Source: Pseudomonas petrae
GTDB lineage: Bacteria > Pseudomonadota > Gammaproteobacteria > Pseudomonadales > Pseudomonadaceae
DNA length: 64,000 nucleotides
Direction: 5' to 3'
Assembly (NCBI RefSeq): GCF_021728295.1
Contig: NZ_JAKJXE010000007.1
Span: forward strand, 186,001-250,000
Below are positions 29,665 through 38,370 of this stretch, one piece after another (positions within the stretch are counted from its first letter, which is position 1; every line of letters starts with the position of its first letter). Below the pieces are notes generated by a model. That model did no database searches and was not told the DNA's origin. It worked only from the letters and a program-made list of their open reading frames with translations. A program made the position numbers and the translations under genes.

Positions 29665-29970
29665 CTACCAAGCCGACCGGATGGACAGGGGAATCTTGAC
29701 GTTCTGATCCAGGCCGTCTTCCACACCGCACATCTCATCGTGAACCACGGCGTGGACCAGGCTGAATGACAGCGGTGGGACCGACTGCAGGAGTTGGCGT
29801 GCGTGCTCGACTGAACGCAGGTGCAATGCTCTGTTCTGCGCGTCGACCAGACGATGTGCGACGCCCTGCATCCGTGCTTCCAGCAGGTAGATGCCGCCTT
29901 CGATGGAAATGAGGTTGAGTTCGTCGATGCGGCCGGCGCCGGCGTGTGAGTTGAGTTCCTGCAAGTTCAT
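29665..29970 (-). CDS. DUF6482 family protein
   Basis: 101 aa, MNLQELNSHAGAGRIDELNLISIEGGIYLLEA. Small soluble protein, conserved in Pseudomonas at this place near fklB (PA4573 in P. aeruginosa, from memory). No known catalytic motif; function unknown. Single gene. Confidence 0.75.
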   Translation of the reverse strand: MNLQELNSHAGAGRIDELNLISIEGGIYLLEARMQGVAHRLVDAQNRALHLRSVEHARQLLQSVPPLSFSLVHAVVHDEMCGVEDGLDQNVKIPLSIRSAW

Positions 29971-30109
29971 GGCAAAGCCTCGTGGTCACTGGCTGAATGA
30001 GCGAACCCCAAGTCTCGCTGACGCTGGCCTGAGCGCAAGGGACCAGCAGTGCCGCTGGTCATATTTGCTTCGAAAGCTGCTATCACCGCACGGCCACAAG
30101 CGCAGGCAA

Positions 30110-30598
30110 TCAGTGCTTGGTCAGCTTGTCCAGGTAGCCCATCGCGAAGGCCGAGACCACGAAGGTCATGTGAATGATCACGTACCACATCAGGTATTGC
30201 GGCTCGATATTCTTGGCATCCATGAACACCCGCAACAGGTGAATGGACGAGATCGCGACGATGGACGCGGCGACTTTCATCTTCAGCGACGAAGAATCCA
30301 TCTTGCCCAGCCAGTTGAGCTTCTCCTTGCCTTCGTCGATATCCAGCTGGGACACGAAGTTCTCGTAGCCGGAGATCATCACCATGACCAGCAAACCACC
30401 GACCAGCGCCATGTCGATCAACGACAGCAGCACCAGAATCAGGTCCGATTCAGCCAGCGCAAACACGTTGGGGATGATGTGGAAAATTTCCTGAAAGAAC
30501 TTCAGCGCCAGCGCCAACAGCCCCAGAGACAAACCAAAGTAGATCGGCGCCAGCAACCAGCGCGATGCGTACATGGCATTTTCGATAAAACGTTCCAT
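30110..30598 (-). CDS. UPF0114/TIGR00645 family inner-membrane protein (YqhA-like)
   Basis: 162 aa with four predicted membrane segments (about residues 10-35, 50-75, 105-125 and 132-152). Starts [24 protein letters not shown], the conserved YqhA N-terminus. Function unknown. Nothing else is seen in the 139 bases between it and the DUF6482 gene. Confidence 0.9.
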   Translation of the reverse strand: MERFIENAMYASRWLLAPIYFGLSLGLLALALKFFQEIFHIIPNVFALAESDLILVLLSLIDMALVGGLLVMVMISGYENFVSQLDIDEGKEKLNWLGKMDSSSLKMKVAASIVAISSIHLLRVFMDAKNIEPQYLMWYVIIHMTFVVSAFAMGYLDKLTKH

Positions 30599-30767
30599 TG
30601 AAGCTCACAGATAATTTAAAAGCTCGCGAGTATAGGGCGAAGGCCGGAGCACAACCCACCGCGAAAAGAGTTGAAACAATAACGCCAGATCAGGCGTAGG
30701 GGACGCTCGACAAATCCGCATCTGCAGACCGCAGAAGGCAAACGCAGGACTCGTCGAAGCGCTGGGG

Positions 30768-31100
30768 TCAGTTGGCGGGAGACGTCCGCTGCCCCTGGGC
30801 AGCGTCGCTGTTGATTCTTCGCAGCTCCCCCTGAAGGTGAAGACCCCAGATCGGGATTTCCTCTGCCGTTTGATAGCCATGCAACACAAGGCTTTCGGCA
30901 ATGGCATCAAGCACCGATTCGGCAGCAATCGGTCCATGAAAAGGCCCTTGAGCCTTGAGTGCGGAGGGCTGTTCGCCAGACATTCCGGCAGCGAACAATA
31001 AGGTCCACATTCCTTTATCGCCTGACAGCGGGCGAACGACACATTCGATTCGGGTCACCAGACCCAGGCATTGGCGAGTAAGACAGAGGCTGCGCGGCAT
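30768..31100 (-). CDS. Conserved hypothetical protein (PA4575-like)
   Basis: 110 aa from ATG 31100 (MPRSLCLTRQCLGLVTRIECVVRPLSG); GAGGAG lies six bases upstream. The ATG ten codons upstream has no spacing from a ribosome site. Soluble, no known domain. Its place next to the Lon-like gene suits PA4575 of P. aeruginosa. Function unknown. Confidence 0.65.
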   Translation of the reverse strand: MPRSLCLTRQCLGLVTRIECVVRPLSGDKGMWTLLFAAGMSGEQPSALKAQGPFHGPIAAESVLDAIAESLVLHGYQTAEEIPIWGLHLQGELRRINSDAAQGQRTSPAN

Positions 31101-31227
31101 GGCGAGCTCCTCATTGATTGCAGTATTCATCTCCTCGCATAACGAGGGAACGCGTCAGTCCCTTTGACAACTGCTGCAACCCGACAATATCGAACAAATA
31201 CCCCGTTGGAAAAGCGCGAAAACGAAA

Positions 31228-31263
31228 AGGGCGCCGAATGGTCATTTTGCCATCAAGCGCCCT
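31228..31263 (-). terminator. Terminator of the Lon-like gene
   Basis: Long stem agggcgc/gcgccct with inner tgatgg/ccattc pairing; on the minus strand followed by TTTTCGTTTTC. Confidence 0.85.
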
Positions 31264-31283
31264 GTTTCATTGACGTCAAAGGC

Positions 31284-33716
31284 CTAGCTTTTCAGCTCAG
31301 GCTGTAATTGTGGCGCCTCCTTTTCGAGCTCTTTGAGGTCGTCGTCGCTGAGCATTTCAGCGATGTCGCGCAGGCGGTCCACCACCCTGCCGTTGACCGA
31401 ATCGTCGGGGAATTGACCGTCTTCGTCCGCTTCACCGACCGGCATGCCCACCAGCAGGCTCAGCGCCTCATCCACCTGACGCACGGCGTATACGTGGAAC
31501 TGCCCGGCGCGCACGGCTTGCAGCACGCGCTCGTCGAGCATCAGCGTGGCGACGTTGGCATGAGGAATGATCGCGCCTTGATCGCCCGTAAGACCTCGGG
31601 CTTCGCAGAGTCGGAAGAAGCCTTCAATCTTCTCGTTGACGCCGCCGACCGCCTGGACTTCGCCGAACTGGTTGATCGAGCCGGTGATGGCGAAGCACTG
31701 CTTGAGCGGGGTTTTCGACAGTGCGGAAATCAGCGTGCAGACCTCGCCGAGGGAAGCGCTGTCGCCATCGACATAACCGTAGGACTGTTCCAGCGCGATG
31801 CTCGCGGAAATGGCCAGCGGGAATTCCTGGGCATAACGGCTGCCCAGATAACCGGTGAGGATCATCACGCCTTTGGAGTGAATCGGCTGGCCCAGGTTGA
31901 CTTCCCGCTCGATGTCGACGATGCCGCTGCCGCCCGGGTAGACCGTCGCCGAGATGCGCGCCGGCACACCGAACGCCGAATCGCCCACTTCCAGCACCGT
32001 CAGCCCGTTGCACTTGCCAACCGCCGCACCATCGGTGTCGATCAGGATGATGCCCGCGAGCATGTCATCGAGAATTCGGGCCGACACCCGACCGGTGCGG
32101 GTGGCCTTGGCCTTCAGCGCGCGCTCGATGTGCCCGGCGTCAGTACGTTCGTCACCGGCCACGCTGCGGATGAAGTCTGCTTCGCTGACCAGTTGAAACA
32201 AGTCGCCAATGCGCGCCGACAAGCGCCCCTGGTGCTCGGCGAGACGTGCACTGTACGTGGCAAGACGCGCAACCGCATCCGCCGTCAGGGGCGCCATGCC
32301 CTCTTCCGAGGTCCGGGTTTTGAGCAACTGGGCGAACTGCTCCAGGCTCTCGTCGACCATGGGAATGTCTTCGTCGAAATCCACCAGCACCCGGAACATC
32401 TCCTGGAAGTCCGGATCGAGGTCCTGCAGCGTGTAATACAGCGACCGCGCGCCAATGATGATGACTTTGACCTGCAGCGGAATGGTTTGCGGGGTCAAAG
32501 TCACGGTGGCAAGACGACCCAGCTCACCCAGTGGCGCTTCCATTTTCAGCTTGCGCGATTGCAGGGAGCGCTTGAGGGCGTCCCACACGAACGGCTCGCT
32601 GAGCATTTTCTCGGCTTCGAGCACCAGAAAACCGCCGTTGGCGCGGTGAAACGCCCCGGGCCGCAGCTGACGATAGGTGGTGTAAAGCGCGCCCTGATCG
32701 GTGCTGTATTCGATGCGGCCGAAGAGATTGTCGTAGGTCGGGTGCGGCTCGAACACCACCGGCGCGCCACCGCTGGCGGAGTGGCCGACCATCAGGCTTG
32801 GGCAGTATTGCTCTTCGAGCAGCTTGCGCGCCTGGGCATCGGTTTTGCTGTCGTCAACCAGTTGCTCGACCACGGTTTTAAGCAGATTGACCTGCACCGC
32901 CTGAAGGTAGGCGCACACTGCGGCGTTCTCGGCGTACTGCTCGGACAACGGTGCCAGCAGCGGCTGAAGCGCAAGGATGATGGTCTCTTCATTGAGCTCA
33001 CGCATCTGGTTGTTGGACTCGCGTTTCCACTGCGGCAGGCTGGCGAGTTCTTCATTCAACCGCTCTTCCAGCGTCGAAATATCGGTGTGAAAACGCTCGC
33101 GCTCAGCTTCTGGCAACTGCGAAAACTCGGCCTCGTCCAGAGCCTTGCCTTCGAGCATTGGCGTGAATGCAATGTTGGTGTTGTCGCGGTACAGCGCGAT
33201 GTCCTTTTCCAGCGCAAGACGCTCGATGACATCGAGGGCGCGGTCGTAGCGCTGATTGAAGGCGCGGTCGATCGAGCTCTTCTTCTGCTGGTAGGACGGA
33301 TGCTCGAACACCGCAGGAAACGTCGACAGCAGGTTGTCGATCAGTCCGTTGATGTCGGCGATGAACGCGCTGGCGCTACCCGGCGGCAGTTCCAGCGCGC
33401 GGGGCTCACGGGCGTCATCAAAATTGTTGACGTACACCCAGTCCGACGGCGTCTGCATGCGCTTGGCTTCGGCCTTGAGGTAGCGCTTGACGAAGGAGAA
33501 GCGGCCGGTGCCGGGCTCGCCCATGACGAATACGTTATAGCCAGGGCGCGGCATCGCGACCCCGAATTGCAAGGCTTCGACCGCTCGTTCCTGGCCGAGC
33601 ACGCCGCGAAAGGGTTCCAGATCGTTGGTTGTCGTGAAGCTGAACTGTTCAGCGGAAAAGGGACGGGTCAGCGCTTCGGGCGCAAGTCGCAAGCTGGCAG
33701 CAACAGAATCGGGCAT
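31284..33716 (-). CDS. Lon-type protease family protein (LonC/YcbZ-like) with degenerate P-loop
   Basis: 810 aa. The C-terminal Lon protease domain is intact: catalytic S653 in DGDSAS and K696 in GGVNEKIEGFF, 43 residues apart as in Lon. The N-terminal AAA-like domain has GEPGTGRFS at residues 66-74, where the Walker A lysine is replaced by R72 and the next residue is F; the Walker B-like stretch GGFLVLEAEKML also departs from hhhhDE. A long helical insert lies between. Related LonC proteins work without ATP, so this may be an ATP-independent or weakly ATP-dependent protease. Cytoplasmic. Known in Pseudomonas as a putative ATP-dependent protease (PA4576). Confidence 0.88.
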   Translation of the reverse strand: MPDSVAASLRLAPEALTRPFSAEQFSFTTTNDLEPFRGVLGQERAVEALQFGVAMPRPGYNVFVMGEPGTGRFSFVKRYLKAEAKRMQTPSDWVYVNNFDDAREPRALELPPGSASAFIADINGLIDNLLSTFPAVFEHPSYQQKKSSIDRAFNQRYDRALDVIERLALEKDIALYRDNTNIAFTPMLEGKALDEAEFSQLPEAERERFHTDISTLEERLNEELASLPQWKRESNNQMRELNEETIILALQPLLAPLSEQYAENAAVCAYLQAVQVNLLKTVVEQLVDDSKTDAQARKLLEEQYCPSLMVGHSASGGAPVVFEPHPTYDNLFGRIEYSTDQGALYTTYRQLRPGAFHRANGGFLVLEAEKMLSEPFVWDALKRSLQSRKLKMEAPLGELGRLATVTLTPQTIPLQVKVIIIGARSLYYTLQDLDPDFQEMFRVLVDFDEDIPMVDESLEQFAQLLKTRTSEEGMAPLTADAVARLATYSARLAEHQGRLSARIGDLFQLVSEADFIRSVAGDERTDAGHIERALKAKATRTGRVSARILDDMLAGIILIDTDGAAVGKCNGLTVLEVGDSAFGVPARISATVYPGGSGIVDIEREVNLGQPIHSKGVMILTGYLGSRYAQEFPLAISASIALEQSYGYVDGDSASLGEVCTLISALSKTPLKQCFAITGSINQFGEVQAVGGVNEKIEGFFRLCEARGLTGDQGAIIPHANVATLMLDERVLQAVRAGQFHVYAVRQVDEALSLLVGMPVGEADEDGQFPDDSVNGRVVDRLRDIAEMLSDDDLKELEKEAPQLQPELKS

Positions 33717-33908
33717 CGGACATCCTTACATCAGGCAGGGCAGATGGGCGCATTCTGGCGCTCGTCGCACCGCACTGGCAAGGCAAGAACCACGTGAGCT
33801 TTTTTCCTCGTGACGAACCGGCCTACACACCCGGCGGAGGTGGATTACACCCAACAATCTGTAATTACTCACGGAACGTTCATATCGTGCCTAAACTCCA
33901 ACTTGCGC

Positions 33909-33935
33909 GACCGGTAACAATTTAAATAACCGGTC
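33909..33935. promoter_or_regulatory. Palindromic operator-like site upstream of the DUF3015 gene
   Basis: GACCGGT and ACCGGTC are a perfect 7-base inverted repeat separated by 13 AT-rich bases, 62 bases before the start at 33997. Possible regulator site or core promoter; nothing else stands out in 33717-33996. Confidence 0.45.
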
Positions 33936-33996
33936 CGCCCTGGCGCCCTACCGGCCAGGAATCCGACCCTTGGTTGAAACAACAGAGACTAAAGCT

Positions 33997-34485
33997 ATGA
34001 AACGGATTCTTCTTGGTACTCTCTTCGCCGCTGTGTCCATCAACGCCATGGCTCAAGCTCCTGGCGGTCCGGACTGCGGCTGGGGCAACATGCTGTTTGA
34101 AGGTCAACGCGGCACTCCAGCTCACTTCCTCGCTTCCACCACCAACGGTACTTCGGGCAACGCCACCTTCGGCATGACCTCGGGCACCAACGGTTGCTCC
34201 ACCAACAGCGCGCTGACCTACGGCGGCAAATCCTGGATTGCCATGAACGGCATGATGGATGAGCTCTCCAAAGACATGGCCATGGGCCAAGGCGAAGCAC
34301 TGACCACGTACGCGGTCGTGTTGGGCGTTGCACCGGAAGACCGTGCGCATTTCGCCGCAGTCACCCACGAGCACTATCAGCAGATCTTCACCAAGGCCGA
34401 CGCCACTGCTGAAGATGTTCACACCAACACCATCGACGTCCTGAAGAACGATCCGACTCTGGCTAAATACGCGACCCAAGCTTAA
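33997..34485 (+). CDS. DUF3015 family secreted protein
   Basis: 162 aa with a clear signal peptide (MKRILLGTLFAAVSINAMAQ). The mature part starts APGGPDCGWGNMLFEGQRGTPAHFLASTTNG, the DUF3015 signature, with a second cysteine in GTNGCSTNSA that may pair with the first. Exported small protein, function unknown. It is followed 72 bases on by a DUF4105/Lnb-domain gene on the same strand; the two may work together at the envelope, but a hairpin separates them. Confidence 0.9.
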   Translation: MKRILLGTLFAAVSINAMAQAPGGPDCGWGNMLFEGQRGTPAHFLASTTNGTSGNATFGMTSGTNGCSTNSALTYGGKSWIAMNGMMDELSKDMAMGQGEALTTYAVVLGVAPEDRAHFAAVTHEHYQQIFTKADATAEDVHTNTIDVLKNDPTLAKYATQA

Positions 34486-34495
34486 AGTCGTGCCG

Positions 34496-34524
34496 CCTGC
34501 CTTCCTCCCCGGAAGGCAGGTTCT
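34496..34524 (+). terminator. Hairpin after the DUF3015 gene
   Basis: Perfect 10-base stem cctgccttcc/ggaaggcagg with a five-base loop and a weak T-tract (TTCT); terminator or partial attenuator before the next gene. Confidence 0.7.
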
Positions 34525-34557
34525 CCGCCCTGCCCACTTCTGACTAGTTGCCAATCT

Positions 34558-36417
34558 ATGCTCAAACGCCTTGCCTGGCTGGTGCTCTGTGTCTGTGCCC
34601 CGCTGTACGCCGCGCCTCACGTCGACAATGATCGTTTGCAGCAACTGGCCAATTCCAGGTTCTGGATCTCCATCGGTCACTACGAAGCCGGCAAGCTGGG
34701 TGGCTGGCGCAGCTATGTCGATGACCCGAAGTTCTTCCTCGCCCAGAACGGCGCCCATGACCCCGAAGCCGAGCTGGCGGCGACGCTTGAGGCGATCTAT
34801 CGCCCCGTCACCCAAGGCCAGGAAAACGCCCATCCGCAATGCGTTTACCCCTCCCGCACGCGATTTTTGCGTGACGAATTGAAGCTGACCGATCTGCCTG
34901 CGGTTGACTGCAAAGAATTCAACAAATGGTTTTCCGATGTGGCCCCGGACAGCACAGTGCTGATTTTCCCGGCGGCGTACCTCAACAGTCCTTCGTCCAT
35001 GTTCGGCCACACGCTGCTGCGCATTGATCAGGCTGACGTGCAGGCGAACAAGACCGCTTTGCTCAGCTACGCAATCAATTTCGGTGCATACATCGAAGGC
35101 GCCGACAACAGCATTTTGTATGCGTGGAAAGGCCTGATGGGAGGCTACCCGGGCTTGTTCGCGCTGGTGCCATACCAGGAAAAACTCTCCGAGTACCGTA
35201 GCCTTGAGAACCGCGATCTGTGGGAATACCGCCTCAATCTGACGCCGGAAGAAACCCGCCGCATGGTCGAGCACGTGTGGGAACTCAAACAGATCCGCTT
35301 CGGATATTTCTTCTTCGACGAAAACTGCTCCTACCGTTTGCTTGAGCTGCTTCAAGTGGCGCGCCCTAGCCTGGACCTGACACCACAGTTTCGCCTGACG
35401 GCCATTCCCACTGACACCGTGCGCGCGGTGAAGGACGCGGGGCTGGTGGAGAAGATCGACTATCGCCCGTCCAGAGAGCGCGAGCTGCTGAGCCGTGCCG
35501 AGCCGTTGAATCACGACGAGCAGCAATGGGTTCTGAAGGTCAGCGCGGACCAGAAGCAAATGCAGAGTGCCGATTACACCGCGCTGCCGAAGGAGCGTCG
35601 CGCGCTGATTCAGGATGCGGCCTACAGGCTGGAGCGGTATCGCGCCAACGGCCAGGAGCGTGATCCCACCAGCGCCCAACGCAGCTATGACCTGCTGCGC
35701 GCGATCAGCACCAATCCGCCGCCGGCGCTTGAGATTGAGCGCCCGGGGCTGCCGGAAGACGGGCATGAGTCGCGCACATGGCAACTGGGTGCGGGCACGC
35801 GGGATGACAAGGCGTTCGCCGAATACGGCCTGCGCATGGCATATCACGATTTGAATGACAACGCGTATGGCTTCCCGCTGGGCGCCCAGATCGAGATTCT
35901 GCAGCTCAAGCTGCGCCAATACGAAGACAGCCATTGGCAGGTACAGCGGCTCGATCTGGCGACCATCCGTTCGCTAACACCGCGCAACGAGCTGTTGCAG
36001 CCTTGGTCCTGGCAAGTGGCGGGCGGCCTTGAGCGTGTACTGGGCAAGCATGGCGACGAGAATCTGGTGAGTCACGTCAACGGTGGCGCAGGTGGCACCT
36101 GGACGCTGGGGGATGACGTGCTGGGCTTTGCGATGGGAACGGTGCGAGTCGAGCACAACAACGATTTCTCGGCGCTGATTTCGCCAGCGGCGGGTTTCAA
36201 TACCGGTGTGCTATGGCGCAATCCGCTGGGTAATTTCAGCCTGGAAACCAAGGGCGATTACTTCACCAATGGCGAAGTGCGGCGCAACATCAGCCTCAAT
36301 CAACAATGGGAGCTGTCGCGCAACCTCGGGCTGCGGCTCAGCGCACAGCGGGATTTCAGCCAGCTGACCTCTCCGGTGAATGAAGTGATGCTGGAGCTGA
36401 AGTGGTATCACTACTGA
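34558..36417 (+). CDS. Lnb N-terminal periplasmic (DUF4105) domain protein with barrel-like C-terminus
   Basis: 619 aa with a signal peptide (MLKRLAWLVLCVCAPLYA). The DUF4105 domain (about residues 80-270) is the domain named after Lnb, the lipoprotein N-acyltransferase described in Bacteroides; its conserved histidine (H151 in SMFGHTLLRI) and cysteine (C257 in DENCSYRLLELL) are both present. The C-terminal 230 residues are rich in alternating polar/aromatic strands and the protein ends WYHY, like an outer-membrane beta-barrel. It may act on lipoproteins or lipids from the periplasmic face, but this is inferred. Conserved in Pseudomonas without known function. Confidence 0.8.
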   Translation: MLKRLAWLVLCVCAPLYAAPHVDNDRLQQLANSRFWISIGHYEAGKLGGWRSYVDDPKFFLAQNGAHDPEAELAATLEAIYRPVTQGQENAHPQCVYPSRTRFLRDELKLTDLPAVDCKEFNKWFSDVAPDSTVLIFPAAYLNSPSSMFGHTLLRIDQADVQANKTALLSYAINFGAYIEGADNSILYAWKGLMGGYPGLFALVPYQEKLSEYRSLENRDLWEYRLNLTPEETRRMVEHVWELKQIRFGYFFFDENCSYRLLELLQVARPSLDLTPQFRLTAIPTDTVRAVKDAGLVEKIDYRPSRERELLSRAEPLNHDEQQWVLKVSADQKQMQSADYTALPKERRALIQDAAYRLERYRANGQERDPTSAQRSYDLLRAISTNPPPALEIERPGLPEDGHESRTWQLGAGTRDDKAFAEYGLRMAYHDLNDNAYGFPLGAQIEILQLKLRQYEDSHWQVQRLDLATIRSLTPRNELLQPWSWQVAGGLERVLGKHGDENLVSHVNGGAGGTWTLGDDVLGFAMGTVRVEHNNDFSALISPAAGFNTGVLWRNPLGNFSLETKGDYFTNGEVRRNISLNQQWELSRNLGLRLSAQRDFSQLTSPVNEVMLELKWYHY

Positions 36418-36455
36418 GTGATGCGTTCCTGATTTTTTCAGTGTGATGCCTGACG

Positions 36456-36636
36456 CCTTCCCGGCTGAAGCCGGTCCTACAGATGTTCGCGGCGTTGGAG
36501 TGGGACCTGCCCAACCGATCCCACAGGTGTACGCGGTGTTTTAGTAGGACCGGCTTTAGCCGGGAAGAGGCCGGTCGGGTCAGCATCAACTTTTGCGGAG
36601 TAACCTCTGACGCTTTCCCGGCTGAAGCCGGTCCTA
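36456..36636. repeat. REP cluster (three units, alternating orientation)
   Basis: Units of the form ttcccggctgaagccggtcctac at 36456-36480 and 36612-36636, and the inverted form at 36544-36567. These are the Pseudomonas extragenic palindromes. The third one supplies the copZ stop codon. They occupy the gap between the convergent DUF4105 and copZ genes. Confidence 0.9.
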
Positions 36637-36834
36637 CTGAGCGCGCGTTGCGGTGTAGCCCTCTTCCTGGATAAGTCCCATGACCTGCTCAGCCTCAAGC
36701 TGGCTTTGCACTTTCACCTCTCCCTTCGCCAGATCAACCTGCACCTGCGCCGTCGGGTCTTGCTCCTGGATGGCGTTAGTGACGGCCCGCACGCAGTGTG
36801 CGCAGGTCATGCCTTGAACGTTGAATACCTGCAT
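36634..36834 (-). CDS. copZ: CopZ-like heavy-metal-associated copper chaperone
   Basis: 66 aa single HMA domain. The metal-binding motif is GMTCAHCVRAV with cysteines at residues 11 and 14. Cytoplasmic Cu(I) chaperone that passes copper to a P-type ATPase such as CopA, which is not in this window. The TAG stop lies within the end of a REP unit. Monocistronic here. Confidence 0.92.
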   Translation of the reverse strand: MQVFNVQGMTCAHCVRAVTNAIQEQDPTAQVQVDLAKGEVKVQSQLEAEQVMGLIQEEGYTATRAQ

Positions 36835-36988
36835 GTGCTGACTCCTCGTCTCATTGAAAAACCTGATGACGCCATCTAAGACCTTCCCGTCGGGGCAAGG
36901 TCAAGTTTCCGATAGATCTGCCGGGCTGGCATATATCCGCACTCTCAGCCAGAGTGCGCCTACAACCGTCATATCAGGAGAATCGGCC

Positions 36989-37369
36989 ATGCGCTGGTCA
37001 GCCTTTCGTATTGCAGGTTTCGCCGGCCTGTTGGCTTGCGCATCCTGGGCGCACGCCGATCAGGACTATGGCGTGCTGATCATTTCCCGAGAGCGCCTGG
37101 AGGTCTCTACTTCCTGCGAAATCGGGATTTTCATGCAGGACCAACTGGTCGGCCGCCTGTATCAGGAAGAATCTCGCTCCTTCAACTTGCCCGCCGGCGA
37201 TGTGTCGGTACGCTTGCGTGTACTGCCGGGCCAGACGCCGGGTTGCTCGCCCGGCATTGAGGCGCAGAACAGCACGCGTCTGCACATCAATGCGGGCGAC
37301 GTTCTGAAATACCGCATTGCGTCCGGCCCAAACGGTATGTACCTGAAGAAAGCGGATTTGAATTACTGA
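36989..37369 (+). CDS. Small secreted conserved hypothetical protein
   Basis: 126 aa from ATG 36989 with CAGGAG upstream. Signal peptide MRWSAFRIAGFAGLLACASWAHA, then DQDYGVLIISRERLEVSTSCEIGIFM; the mature protein has cysteines near STSCE and PGCSPG. Looks like a small beta-rich periplasmic protein (resembling a PEGA-type or carboxypeptidase-regulatory fold: LVGRLYQEESRSFNLPAGDVSVRLR). Function unknown. Confidence 0.75.
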   Translation: MRWSAFRIAGFAGLLACASWAHADQDYGVLIISRERLEVSTSCEIGIFMQDQLVGRLYQEESRSFNLPAGDVSVRLRVLPGQTPGCSPGIEAQNSTRLHINAGDVLKYRIASGPNGMYLKKADLNY

Positions 37370-37443
37370 TAACAATCCAGAACGACGTCGTCAGCCGGGC
37401 CATGCGCTCATGATCCAGTCACAGAACACGGTGACGATAGTGA

Positions 37444-38370
37444 CTACGTTGGTGGTGGCATAAGTTCGGTTTGATCCGCAGGCAGGTAAGAGAAGGTCGC
37501 TGGGTCAGTTGTAGTGCGTGACAACCTGACGCTGATAATCGGAATCAATCTACCATCCGTAGCCTTCAAGTCCCGCTGGTTACGCTGCGCATCCGCCAGG
37601 CCGTTTGTGCCAGAGAGGTAAAAAAACGCCTCCAGCGGCAGCGTCTTCCCCAGGCCGTCCACCCAGGCGGCAATAATGAATTCGTTTTGTTCATTAAAGG
37701 ATTCCACGCCCATCAAGTGCATCGCGCCGAGTCCCGCGGCGAAGGCTGGTCCTGCTAATGCATTGCGACCATCAGTGACGTCAAAGCCACACTGGTAAGA
37801 GTGTCGGCTAGATGCATGGGCGTTGTAGTGGGTCCAAAATTGCGCCGCAGTCGCAACCCCCTCCAAATGACAAGGCCCGCTTCCGGCAAAACCGGGATAA
37901 GCCCCGCACCCTTTATTGGGTCTGTTGGCCGTCCCTGCGTCAATTGGAAAAAAGCACAAGACTTCCGGATGAAGTTGATTATCAGCGTAAAAATAGGCAT
38001 TAAAAATAAACCCGTTGGTATACCCATAGGCCAGTCGGCTATACGTCGAATCGGCCCGTAGATAAGAAAATGAGACCCCACCTTTGGCAATAGAGGCCGG
38101 ACTATTATTCCATACATGGTAACTTGGATTGCTAGACGTGCCCCTGATCGTGACGCCACTGCATAAAAAAGCGGGCTGCGAGTCCGTACCGCAATTTGTT
38201 CGAACATCGGCGTAGCGTGCCGTCAAGTGCCGGGCAACTTGCTGCCCAATGTCTTCCCGAATAACCGATGCTTGCTGTATTGCGACAGAAGTCGTGCCTC
38301 TGTCAACGGTTGTGCATGACGTGATCGCCACAACAAAAAAAGAAAAAAACAGTGCTCTTAGTCTCAACAT
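37444..38370 (-). CDS. Halovibrin-like (HvnA/HvnC) secreted or lipoprotein toxin-type protein
   Basis: 308 aa. N-terminus MLRLRALFFSFFVVAITSC fits a lipoprotein signal (lipobox ITSC). The body reads CSGVTIRGTS, SYHVWNNSPASIAKGGVSFSYLRADS, LAYGYTNGFIF, EVLCFFPIDAGT and CGFDVTDGRNA, with paired cysteines. I recall this pattern from Pseudomonas proteins annotated as halovibrin, after the NAD-glycohydrolase/ADP-ribosyltransferase proteins of Vibrio fischeri. I cannot identify catalytic residues, so activity is not claimed. It lies next to an AT-rich gap and a divergent Ig-like gene and looks accessory. Confidence 0.5.
   Translation of the reverse strand: MLRLRALFFSFFVVAITSCTTVDRGTTSVAIQQASVIREDIGQQVARHLTARYADVRTNCGTDSQPAFLCSGVTIRGTSSNPSYHVWNNSPASIAKGGVSFSYLRADSTYSRLAYGYTNGFIFNAYFYADNQLHPEVLCFFPIDAGTANRPNKGCGAYPGFAGSGPCHLEGVATAAQFWTHYNAHASSRHSYQCGFDVTDGRNALAGPAFAAGLGAMHLMGVESFNEQNEFIIAAWVDGLGKTLPLEAFFYLSGTNGLADAQRNQRDLKATDGRLIPIISVRLSRTTTDPATFSYLPADQTELMPPPT

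Noticed and set aside
31308..33797. 829-aa open frame on the plus strand
   Set aside because: Mirror of the Lon-type gene; composition typical of an antisense shadow.
33922..35934. 670-aa open frame on the minus strand
   Set aside because: Antisense to the DUF3015 and DUF4105 genes, both of which have signal peptides and family motifs.
36456..36636. Repeat cluster considered as a CRISPR array
   Set aside because: Three units in alternating orientation with unequal spacing and no cas genes; these are REP palindromes.
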